Part shown: in pieces, positions 16,488 through 23,993 of the stretch
Numbering within the stretch: position 1 is the stretch's first letter
Layout: every line of letters starts with the position of its first letter
NCBI GenBank assembly: GCA_948919095.1
Contig: CAQYCU010000004.1
Span: forward strand, 1 to 54,504
DNA: 54,504 nt
Origin: an uncultured Clostridia bacterium
GTDB lineage: Bacteria; Bacillota; Clostridia; TANB77; CAG-508
Direction: 5' to 3'
Translations under genes and position numbers: made by a program
Notes under the pieces: generated by a model
Seen by the model: the letters and a program-made list of their open reading frames with translations, nothing else
Database searches by the model: none
What the model was told of the DNA's origin: nothing

Positions 16488-18080
16488 TTAGAACTTCTTT
16501 AAAATTGCTATTCCTATAATTGATAATACACTTACTATTGAACTGATAACTGACATTGTATTGTCTGCTCCTGTTTTTGGTGTATCGTCTAGTTTACCAC
16601 TTGTAGTAGGTTTAGTTGTTGGTTGTTTTGGTGTTTCAGTAGGTTCTGTTGTTGTACCACTACCATTATTTGTAGTTGTTGTTTCTTCTGCTACTACATA
16701 ATTGCTAAAGTGGTCTGTTTCAAATGTTACATATCCATTATTGATAGTTGTATCATATTTAGTCTTTGTTCCGTTTTCTGCTATTCTATAAACAACTATC
16801 TTACTTGTATCATAACCGTTTGGAATAGGAATACTAATCTTAACTTTTCCGTTAGGTTGTATTGTAGTGTTATTGCTCTTTAGAGTAATATCATATAGTA
16901 CAAACTTACTAACTTCATTATTTATTGCTTTCTCTACTATGCTATATGTATTTCCTGTTGTTAGCTTTTTAACCTCTAATTGAGTATTTTCAGGTACTAC
17001 ATTACTTGTTGTTTCTAGTTTGATATTAGTTGATGTATCTGTCTTTGTAATTGTAGATGTGCTTGTTTCTCGTCTTGCTATTAAATAACCGTCTTCTTCC
17101 ATACCCTCATAAGAAATAGTATATCCATTAGGAATAGTTATATCTCTATATTTTTCATTTAGTGTTCCGTCTTTATTGACTGATACACTTTCTCTAAAGT
17201 GATATATCGCACCTTTTGAAACTTTAATTTTGCTTTCGTCAAAAGATATTTCTTCAGTTTCACTCAACATTTCTATAAAAGACTTGTATTCTGGTTTTAC
17301 TATATTAAGGATATATTCGTTTATCTTATCCTCTGAAATATTACTTGGAATAGTTATGCTTGGAATAGTTATGTCATTCCCAACACCTCTTACATCATAT
17401 AAAATGCCATTTCTAAAAATTGCTATATATGTTCCACTTTCGCCAGTCATTAAGTTTAATGGCATACCGTCTCCGGCTCCTGCATAAGCCTTTATAGTAA
17501 TAGAACTATCATTTACCATGTTCATATAATATTTTCCTGCAACCTCAAACATATTTCCAAAGCTTGTATTTTTATTAAGTTCAACTTCATAATACCCTGC
17601 TGGAGTAATTTTAAGGTTCTTTACTATCTGTTCATCTGCTTTATTGTACTTATCAGAATTGTTATATACTAACTCTATCTTTTTATTATTATACTTATTA
17701 CTGCTATCTGCTCGTAAATATATATAATATTCTCTAATTCCTTCTATTGAGTAAAAATGTATATCATTTATTGAAAAGCTAATATTTTCAAACTCTCCTT
17801 GTAGATTATATGTTGGATAACCCCATTCTTCCTTTTTATTATAGGTAATATTATTGCTATTAAGTGATTTTTCTACTTCCTTTACTATTGTAGCAGTAGC
17901 TTTTTCGTATTCTACTTCTTTTAAATCGAGTTGTATCTTGTTAGGAAGTATATTTGCCACTTCTTGTAGTGTTTCGTCTGTTATCTCAACTGCTTGTACT
18001 TTAGTTGCTCCAATTAGTATAGTTGCTAATAGCATTATTCCTATTACTACGATAAACTTTAATATTGTTTTGTGTTTCAT
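16488..18080 (-). CDS. Sortase-anchored surface protein
   Basis: 530 residues. Signal peptide at 1-31 (FIVVIGIMLLATILIGATKVQA), a long extracellular part with beta-rich repeats (about 100-460), a Thr/Pro-rich spacer, then a cell-wall sorting signal: TPKTGADN, hydrophobic MSVISSIVSVLSIIGIAI and the tail LKKF. The motif differs from the NPQTN type usual for class B sortases. It forms a substrate-enzyme pair with the next gene. Ligand unknown; probably alters the host surface. Confidence 0.88.
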   Translation of the reverse strand: MKHKTILKFIVVIGIMLLATILIGATKVQAVEITDETLQEVANILPNKIQLDLKEVEYEKATATIVKEVEKSLNSNNITYNKKEEWGYPTYNLQGEFENISFSINDIHFYSIEGIREYYIYLRADSSNKYNNKKIELVYNNSDKYNKADEQIVKNLKITPAGYYEVELNKNTSFGNMFEVAGKYYMNMVNDSSITIKAYAGAGDGMPLNLMTGESGTYIAIFRNGILYDVRGVGNDITIPSITIPSNISEDKINEYILNIVKPEYKSFIEMLSETEEISFDESKIKVSKGAIYHFRESVSVNKDGTLNEKYRDITIPNGYTISYEGMEEDGYLIARRETSTSTITKTDTSTNIKLETTSNVVPENTQLEVKKLTTGNTYSIVEKAINNEVSKFVLYDITLKSNNTTIQPNGKVKISIPIPNGYDTSKIVVYRIAENGTKTKYDTTINNGYVTFETDHFSNYVVAEETTTTNNGSGTTTEPTETPKQPTTKPTTSGKLDDTPKTGADNTMSVISSIVSVLSIIGIAILKKF

Positions 18081-18207
18081 ACCGTTTTACACCTCCTTTC
18101 TTTTGTGTGGTCTTGTGATTTTGTTATTACAAATTTCGACAAGTTATACCTATACTATATCACTAATTATTTACAAAGTAAAGTGTCTTTTTATTTTATT
18201 AACAATT

Positions 18208-18228
18208 ACTTTGTTTATAAACTAAAGT
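18208..18228. promoter_or_regulatory. Operator-like palindrome upstream of XRE gene
   Basis: ACTTTGTTTATAAACTAAAGT is an imperfect palindrome in the divergent region between the surface protein and the XRE gene; a related ACAAAGTAAAGT lies at about 18172. Candidate autoregulatory site. Confidence 0.5.
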
Positions 18229-18277
18229 ATAGCTTATATAATTGTTTACAGATTAGTATTGAGAGGGGCTTTTGTAT

Positions 18278-18617
18278 ATGGACGAAAATGTAAATATTTT
18301 GAAAGTTATAGGGGATAATATAAGAATTGCTAGAACTCAAAAGGGTTTTACTCAAAGTAAGTTAGCTGAATTGCTTAATACTTCTGACAAATTTATATCA
18401 ATGACAGAACGAGGGGCTAGTCGGTTTGAGTTTAACTAACCTTGTAAATCTATGTAATATTTTAGATATAGAACCCAATGTATTATTTAATGGTATTATT
18501 AAGTATTCTAATGACGAGGATACTTATATAATTAACAATTTATCTACTCTTACTAAGGAAGATAAGGCTTTTCTTATTGAAGTAATAGATTATGTTATAC
18601 ATAAAGGTAGCAAATAG
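18278..18617 (+). CDS. XRE-family regulator, one CGGT quadruplet
   Basis: ATG 18278 after GAGAGGGG. The standard frame stops soon after the recognition helix. Reading CGGT at 18422-18425 as one residue yields 112 residues (340 nt minus 1 divisible by 3): VIGDNIRIARTQKGFTQSKL, KFISMTERGAS-G-LSLTNLV and then NLCNILDIEPNVLF, the canonical Cro/C1 helix 4-5 transition (GxSGxSLxxLxxIAxxL). Short C-terminal helical tail. It probably controls the divergent surface-protein and sortase genes or element functions. Confidence 0.88.
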
Positions 18618-18618
18618 G

Positions 18619-18663
18619 CATAAGTTAAGGAATATCGGTTGTGATATTCCTTAATTGCTTATG
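18619..18663. terminator. Bidirectional terminator between convergent genes
   Basis: CATAAG-TTAAGGAATATC pairs with GATATTCCTTAA-TT-GCTTATG around GGTTGT, between the XRE stop (18617) and the convergent gene's stop (18659). Confidence 0.75.
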
Positions 18664-18928
18664 TATCTTGTTTGTAAAATACCTCTGTCATTATCTTAAC
18701 AGCTATTTTGAACCCTTTACTAAAGTAATCTTTACAGTCGATATCTTCCATTACTATTCTACTTTCTATTAAGATGTTTAGTTGTTCTTTTTGTTTATCA
18801 GTTAATGTCATTTCTAGTTCGTCTCTTAGTTGTGTATTCTTGTTTTTCTCCTTTTTATACTCTGTACTAGGTTCTTCTTCTTGTACTACTCTCCTGTAAA
18901 TTTCCTCTATAATACTTTCATTTAGCAT
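18659..18928 (-). CDS. Small hypothetical protein
   Basis: 89 residues after GAAAGGAGTAGCAAAT. Acidic/basic, helical, with TDKQKEQLNILIE. Unrecognised. First residues overlap no other gene; 15 bases separate it from the upstream gene, so it is in an operon with it. Confidence 0.55.
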   Translation of the reverse strand: MLNESIIEEIYRRVVQEEEPSTEYKKEKNKNTQLRDELEMTLTDKQKEQLNILIESRIVMEDIDCKDYFSKGFKIAVKIMTEVFYKQDT

Positions 18929-18943
18929 ATTTGCTACTCCTTT

Positions 18944-19387
18944 CTAGGCTAGTCTTACTATACCACCCATAGCACCACCTATTTGTACTCCTCCAAACTC
19001 TGAACACTCATTGTCGCTTAGGTTTACAACATAAGATAGGGGTAACCCCTCTTGTAATTGTTCTTTGTCTTCTTTCCATTCTTCTTGTTCTTCTGTTACA
19101 TACAATAGGGTTAGTATAGTTCCAAAGGTTGTACGGTTCAATATACAGTGATAAACTAATGTATTGTGCTTTTCCTCGAACTCTTTTACTGCATTTTCGT
19201 ATTCCTCTTTATTACTTACCCAATATAGGATAGCAGGACAGGACTTATTGACATATTCAGAGTAGTATAATGTATTATCTTGTTTAAATTCTTTAGTAAC
19301 TGTCTCCATTAACTGGAATTTATCTTGTAGTATCTTTAATCTCTTTAGTGCCTCTTTCTTTTGTAGTTGTTTTAGGTCTTTCTCCAT
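18944..19387 (-). CDS. Hypothetical protein of element
   Basis: 147 residues from ATG 19387, which follows AAAGGGGGCGAC (a TTG six codons earlier would sit before the RBS). The N-terminal half is helical; a central segment around LVYHCILNRTTFGTILTLLYVTEEQEEW and a C-terminal VNLSDNECSEFG resemble small phage or ICE accessory proteins, but I cannot name a family. Confidence 0.55.
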   Translation of the reverse strand: MEKDLKQLQKKEALKRLKILQDKFQLMETVTKEFKQDNTLYYSEYVNKSCPAILYWVSNKEEYENAVKEFEEKHNTLVYHCILNRTTFGTILTLLYVTEEQEEWKEDKEQLQEGLPLSYVVNLSDNECSEFGGVQIGGAMGGIVRLA

Positions 19388-19554
19388 ATTGTCGCCCCCT
19401 TTCAATTATAGTTTGCTTTAATTATAAATCTAATAATTGGTAGATGTCTTGTGCTTACTGGATTAGAGACTATCTGTGTATAATAGGCACTTATACTTAA
19501 TCTTACAAAAATAAATAATAAATTGGTGGGGTATTTATATATTAAATAAGCTAA

Positions 19555-19609
19555 AATAAGAGCAATTAAATTAAGGCTTTTAGATATTCCTTAACTTATT
19601 GCTCTTATT
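19555..19609 (-). terminator. Terminator sharing the AATAAGAGCAA stem
   Basis: AATAAGAGCAA...TTAAGG pairs with CCTTAA...TTGCTCTTATT, next to the stop at 19615. The stem sequence is closely related to the terminator at 4228-4278. Confidence 0.7.
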
Positions 19610-19614
19610 GACTG

Positions 19615-20061
19615 TTATTCAAAGATATTCTTAGTTTCTTCCTTTATCTCGTTACACATAACATATCCGAATATAAAGGCTTTTTCTGCGAACTCGTCAT
19701 TTATAATGTCTGTTATATATTGTGAGCAGTCTATTAACTGCATTTGTCCTTTAGTGCAACTTGTTTCTAATGCTTGCTCTAGTTCAGCTCTTATCTTTCT
19801 CATTAAACGATAGTTTCTATCTCCACTTTGTATTTCTCTCATAAAGTTATCGTATAATTCCATTAGCATTGGGTATCTCTTGGCTCTTTCGTCTGATGTA
19901 AATTCAAATACATTGTAGAATTCCTCAACATAATCGTCAATATTCTTAACTTTCATAGCTTTTAGGTCTGCTATTACTTTGTTGAGGTTGATTTTGTGTG
20001 CCTCCGTTAGTGGAACTTCTAATTTCTCTAAGCACTCTTTGATATTATCCGTATTATTCAT
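19615..20061 (-). CDS. Hypothetical protein of element
   Basis: 148 residues, RBS AAAGGAGGTAACC. Predicted helical, with TDERAKRYPMLMELYDNFMREIQSG. It has the general look of a small helical phage protein (DUF6809-like), but this is only an impression. It is nearest to the right end of the element. Confidence 0.55.
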   Translation of the reverse strand: MNNTDNIKECLEKLEVPLTEAHKINLNKVIADLKAMKVKNIDDYVEEFYNVFEFTSDERAKRYPMLMELYDNFMREIQSGDRNYRLMRKIRAELEQALETSCTKGQMQLIDCSQYITDIINDEFAEKAFIFGYVMCNEIKEETKNIFE

Positions 20062-20390
20062 AGGTTACCTCCTTTGTTTAAATCTAAACTAATTCAGTCT
20101 TTAATACAAGTCGTTATACTATGTAGAGGTTATAATCGTATTGTTATAATCTATAAAAAGGAACCTAATTAAATGCCGTATCTAAGTTGGCTCTAGGACT
20201 GTTTAATAAGGTGGAACCTAATTTTGGAACCTGTTGCCTATAATATCATATAATACCGTATGATACTTTAGTCTTAAAATGCAAAAGTAATGACTGCCCT
20301 GTGAGACAGTCATATCAATACTTAGTGCTATTGAGTGATACTATATGATAGCATATAAAATGAGGTTCTAGGATACCCTAAAACCTCGAT
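20062..20390. other. Right end of element with arm-type repeats
   Basis: No gene seen. Holds GGAACCTA at 20160-20167 and 20213-20220 and GGAACCTG at 20226-20233, plus short GATATTATATG-like repeats. GAGGTTTTAGG-gtat-CCTAGAACCTC (about 20363-20388, minus strand) forms a hairpin followed by ATTTTATA just 3' of the tRNA-Gln, likely its present terminator. Confidence 0.6.
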
Positions 20391-20392
20391 TT

Positions 20393-20404
20393 TTGGTTGG
20401 GCTG
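20393..20404. repeat. att core copy 3 (within tRNA-Gln)
   Basis: TTGGTTGGGCTG: the encoded CCA, discriminator and acceptor 3' strand of the intact tRNA-Gln plus one flanking base. Repeated exactly at 2014 and 2856. Confidence 0.75.
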
Positions 20405-20468
20405 GCTAGATTCGAACTAGCGCATGCATGAGTCAAAGTCATGTGCCTTACCGCTTGGCTACAGCCCA
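20394..20468 (-). tRNA. tRNA-Gln(TTG)
   Basis: 75 bases with CCA encoded. Acceptor TGGGCTG/CAGCCCA, D-arm with GCCAAGCGGTAAGGC, anticodon arm CATGA-CTTTGAC-TCATG giving anticodon TTG in a normal 7-base loop, T-arm GCTAG-TTCGAAT-CTAGC. It is the integration target of the mobile DNA to its left. Confidence 0.95.
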
Positions 20469-20481
20469 ATATATAATATAA

Positions 20482-20559
20482 TGGGGTAGAGTGTGGGATT
20501 CGAACCCACGATCTCCAGTGCCACAAACTGGCGTGTTAACCAACTACACTAAATCTACC
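20482..20559 (-). tRNA. tRNA-His(GTG)
   Basis: Anticodon arm CCAGT-TTGTGGC-ACTGG, anticodon GTG. The extra 5' G opposite C73 typical of tRNA-His is present; T-arm GTGGG-TTCGAAT-CCCAC; CCA encoded. It is 13 bases upstream of tRNA-Gln and probably cotranscribed. Confidence 0.94.
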
Positions 20560-20733
20560 ATTTGTTTGTAAACACATATATTATTTTATCCCATTTTTGT
20601 AATATTGTCAATCAATTTTTAAAAATTTATTCAATATAATTTATTTTTTGTGTATTTTTATTATTAATTTATCAGATTTATCTATATTCCAATTGTTTGT
20701 TTATTACTTATACTTACATTGATATAAATTTTT

Positions 20734-21474
20734 TTATTCAGCTCTAGCTTGCACTACTGTTCTGTCTTCATTATTATCATCTCCATAACATGTTGATAAT
20801 GATATTACTTTTGCTCCATTCGTACCTTCTGACGCATAGTCAAAGTCGTTAGCTGCTGTTTGGAATATATTATATACTGTATATTTTACTCTTTGATGTC
20901 CATTATATAAGTCTGTAACATATATAACGTCATTATTTTTTAAGTTCTCAATATTTGAGAAATGTGTACCATTTCTATAATTATGTCCAAATACTACTGT
21001 ATTTCCAACTTTGTTTAATCCTGGGCCGTAATTTATTCCTGGTGCAACTTCTGATGAGCCTGAATTAAATCTTTCTAATATTGGCATTTTTTCTGGTGAT
21101 AGCTTTATTGATGGTATTTCTATATATCCAGCTAAAGCATAACCTTTATAGTTTTGTTTTTTTGGTTCTTGGCTTCCTGATGCCGGATCTTGTGTTGGCT
21201 CTGTTAAAGTGTTGACATCTATAAACGTTGAGTTGTTGTTTGTAGTATTACTGTTTGAATTTCCATTACCTGTATTATTTCCTATTCCTGGTACTGTTGT
21301 GTATCCTGGTCTTCTAACATTGTTCTCCGCTTCATTTATTGCTTTATTAGCTTCTCTCTGTTCTACATTTTTTCTATAAATGTCATATCCCCAAAGTCCT
21401 AATAATGCTACTATTATTATTGCAATTATTATTGATATTACAATTAATATTTTACTAAATTTTTTCTCAGACAT
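20734..21474 (-). CDS. Sortase family protein (class D/E-like)
   Basis: 246 residues: cytoplasmic N-terminus, membrane anchor at about 8-30, an Asn/Gly/Ser/Thr-rich linker (70-110), then the catalytic barrel. Active-site His in VVFGHNYRNGTHF (about 165), Cys in VISLSTCYGDD (about 229), Arg in EDRTVVQA at the end. No substrate gene is adjacent. Unlike the class B enzyme in the element, this is a chromosomal sortase. Confidence 0.85.
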   Translation of the reverse strand: MSEKKFSKILIVISIIIAIIIVALLGLWGYDIYRKNVEQREANKAINEAENNVRRPGYTTVPGIGNNTGNGNSNSNTTNNNSTFIDVNTLTEPTQDPASGSQEPKKQNYKGYALAGYIEIPSIKLSPEKMPILERFNSGSSEVAPGINYGPGLNKVGNTVVFGHNYRNGTHFSNIENLKNNDVIYVTDLYNGHQRVKYTVYNIFQTAANDFDYASEGTNGAKVISLSTCYGDDNNEDRTVVQARAE

Positions 21475-21534
21475 AATTTTTTTAATCCTTTCTCCGATTC
21501 AATTTCTGCCTATATATTTTAATTTTATAAAGAT

Positions 21535-21870
21535 TTAATTTACTCCTAATTTCTTTCCACCTAATATATGAAAATGTAGATGTTTTACTTCTTGTCCTGC
21601 ATTTTCGCCATTGTTGGTTACTACTCTAAATCCCTCTTTATCAATTCCTTGTTCTTTTGCTATTTGTTTTATTACTTCTACAATATGTACTAAAAGTTCG
21701 TTATCCTCTAATTCCATTAGATTTTCCACATGTACTTTTGGCACAACTAAAATGTGAACAGGAGCTATTGGATTTATGTCATTAAATGCTATTAATGTAT
21801 CATCCTCATATACTTTTGTTGATGGAATTTCATTATTAATTATTTTACAAAAAATACAATCCTCTTTCAT
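21535..21870 (-). CDS. hinT: HIT-family purine nucleoside phosphoramidase
   Basis: 111 residues, full length for bacterial HinT. CIFCKIINNEIPSTKVYEDD at the start and the histidine triad HLHFHILGG near the end. Cytosolic nucleotide hydrolase/transferase acting on AMP-lysine-type substrates. Start ATG after GGAGAAG. Confidence 0.94.
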   Translation of the reverse strand: MKEDCIFCKIINNEIPSTKVYEDDTLIAFNDINPIAPVHILVVPKVHVENLMELEDNELLVHIVEVIKQIAKEQGIDKEGFRVVTNNGENAGQEVKHLHFHILGGKKLGVN

Positions 21871-22114
21871 TTTATTTTCTTCTCCTTTCGCTCACTAACG
21901 TTCTCTCATCGCTATCCGTATTTTTCTTCGAAAAACACGTTTAGCAATTCTTTTGGCTTTGCTTACTCATAGTCATCCATCATTTTCCTCAAAAATAATG
22001 TCTAACAATCCTTTATAATTTCTATGTTATTATACCATATTTTGTATAAAAGTGTAAACCTTTTTTTAAATTTAATTTAGGCACTTTTACATACAATATC
22101 ATTATACTATTTTA

Positions 22115-23600
22115 CTATATAATTTCACCTTCTGCATCTAGTCCATTTACGCCTATTATTTTGACCTCTTTTATTTGATTTTGTATATTTTTGTCAGTTT
22201 TTGCTTTTACTAAAATATAGTTTTGAGTATGTCCTTTAAAATATTCATTTTCTCTCTCTTCAAATAATACAGATACTTCTTTTCCTATATATGCTTCATT
22301 ATAGTCAGTTTGATTTTTGTCTGATAGCTTTATTAGTTTTTTACTTCTTTGTTCTTTTATTTGCTCATCTATTTGCATTGGCATGTCAATCGCTTTTGTT
22401 CCATTTCTTTTAGAATACTTGAAAATATGCATTTTATAAAACTTTATTTCTTTTAGGAAATTGTAAGTTTTGTTAAATTCTTCTTCACTTTCTCCGTGGA
22501 AATCCCACTATTATATCTGTTGTAAGTATTACATCATTATATGCTTTTCTTAAGTCTTTTACTATGTCTCTAAATTCTTCTTTTGTATACCTTCTATTCA
22601 TTCTCTTTAATGTTTCATCACAACCACTTTGTAAAGATAAATGAAAATGATGGCATATCTTGTCTAATTTTGTAAGTCTTTGTAAGAATTCTTCTGTTAT
22701 TAGTTTTGGCTCTATTGAACCTAATCTGATTCTTTCTATCTCTTTAATTTTGTTTATTTGTTCTAATAGTTCTATTAGTCTAAAGCCTCCTGTCATTAAA
22801 TCATCTTTTTCGTCAAATGGTGTATAGTTTTCGACATAATTATATTGTTTTCGGTATTGTTCGACTTTATTAGCTTTAAAATCTTTTCCATATGATGCTA
22901 TATGTATTCCTGTTAATATTACTTCTTTTATTCCCTCTTTTGCAATTTCTTCTATCTCTTTTATTATGTTTTGCGGTTCTCTACTGCGTACTTTTCCACG
23001 TGCATACGGAATTATACAATATGAACAAAATCTGTCGCATCCATCTTGTACTTTTATTACAGCTCTTGTTTGTTCTGTGTATGTAACTGTTCCAAAGTCT
23101 TCAAATTCTGCTTTGTGCATTACATCTGTCACTATTGATTTTGTATTACTACTATATACGTTTTCTATATTATTATTTTTTTCATCATTATATATGCTTT
23201 TTTCATATTGTTTTATTCTATTCTCAATGTTATTTTCATTCATATAGTTTTCTACAATTTGTACTATATCATTTTTTTCATTAGTACCTAAAATCAAGTC
23301 TACTTCTGGTATTGCTGATATCTCTTCTTTTGCAACCTGAGCATAACAACCACATGCTATAACTATAACATGTGGATTTTTTTGTTTTATTCTCCTAAGC
23401 ATTTGTCTAGATTTTCTTTGTGCCATATTAGTAACACTGCATGTGTTCACTATATGGATATCTATATTATTTTGAACATTTTCATTATAGTTTTCAATTT
23501 CGTATCCGCTACTCTTGAATCTTTGTTCCATCGCATTTGTTTCATATTGATTTGTTTTACATCCTAATGTTATAAATGATACTCTTTTTGGTTCTTTCAT
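22115..23600 (-). CDS. mtaB: tRNA t6A37 methylthiotransferase, one CGGA quadruplet
   Basis: Radical SAM methylthiotransferase that converts t6A to ms2t6A at position 37. In the standard code the frame ends at residue 371 in VGFPRRK and a second fragment resumes downstream. Reading CGGA at 22493-22496 as one residue gives a continuous 494-residue protein (1486 nt minus 1 divisible by 3), with VGFP-G-ESEEEFNKTYNFLKE and then KMHIFKYSKRNGTKA. The Gly of VGFPGE is near-invariant in MiaB/RimO/MtaB; the related RimO at 50405-51742 has it as a normal CCA GGA GAA. UPF0004 cysteines (CKTNQ, CSVT, CGCYAQ), radical SAM CDRFCSYC and a C-terminal TRAM-like domain are visible. A low-complexity insert lies between the first two domains. 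Confidence 0.93.
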
Positions 23601-23638
23601 ATTGTTTTCACTCTTTCAAATTAAGTTCTAACTTTCTT

Positions 23639-23755
23639 TCAAATATATTTAAACTTATATGAATGTTTTATAAATCCGTTATTTTCATAAAATTTGCGTG
23701 CTTTTGTATTATCCATATAATTTGTCAATACTACTACTTCACATTCCTTATTATT
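23639..23755 (-). pseudogene. GNAT acetyltransferase C-terminal remnant
   Basis: A stop-bounded fragment of about 35 codons reads ECEVVVLTNYMDNTKARKFYENNGF and continues to a stop at 23639. N-x-KARKFYENNGF is the C-terminal acetyl-CoA fold signature of GNAT proteins. The remaining ~110 residues are missing; the fragment begins about 25 bases from tRNA-Gln(CTG), which suggests loss by a rearrangement at the tRNA. Confidence 0.75.
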
Positions 23756-23787
23756 CTAATTAATCTACTTATTGTTCGTATAAGTTG

Positions 23788-23863
23788 TGGTTGGGGTACT
23801 GTGATTCGAACACAGGAAATGTCGGAGTCAGAGTCCGATGCCTTACCGCTTGGCGATACCCCA
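23788..23863 (-). tRNA. tRNA-Gln(CTG)
   Basis: 76 bases, CCA encoded; acceptor TGGGGTA/TACCCCA, anticodon arm TCGGA-CTCTGAC-TCCGA (anticodon CTG), T-arm CTGTG-TTCGAAT-CACAG. A second glutamine isoacceptor, not disrupted by integration. Confidence 0.95.
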
Positions 23864-23993
23864 GTATATGTATATCCAAAAGTAGCCAGATAATGACTAC
23901 CTTTGGATTAATTTATTAAGCAATCTTTACTTTTATTAATTAATGAGCCATCAGCAAATCTTTTGTTGATATTTGCTTTTATGCTCTATTTAA

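Larger units (their letters stand above)
2868..20392. mobile_element. Integrative element in tRNA-Gln(TTG), about 17.5 kb
   Basis: Bounded by 12-bp direct repeats of the tRNA 3' end. Contains a tyrosine integrase, Xis-like protein, XRE repressor with divergent operator, D5-like helicase, DUF4314, many small hypotheticals, a sortase with surface-protein cargo, and repeats. No capsid, terminase, relaxase or T4SS gene was recognised, so it looks like a small replicating integrative element or satellite rather than a complete prophage or ICE. Base composition is slightly richer in G and C than the flanks in places, and codon choice is more relaxed. It carries 19 of the 23 CGGN quadruplets. Confidence 0.8.

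Noticed and set aside
22115..23600. mtaB as two genes or a truncated pseudogene
   Set aside because: The break falls exactly inside VGFP-G-E and four-base reading rejoins both parts without loss.
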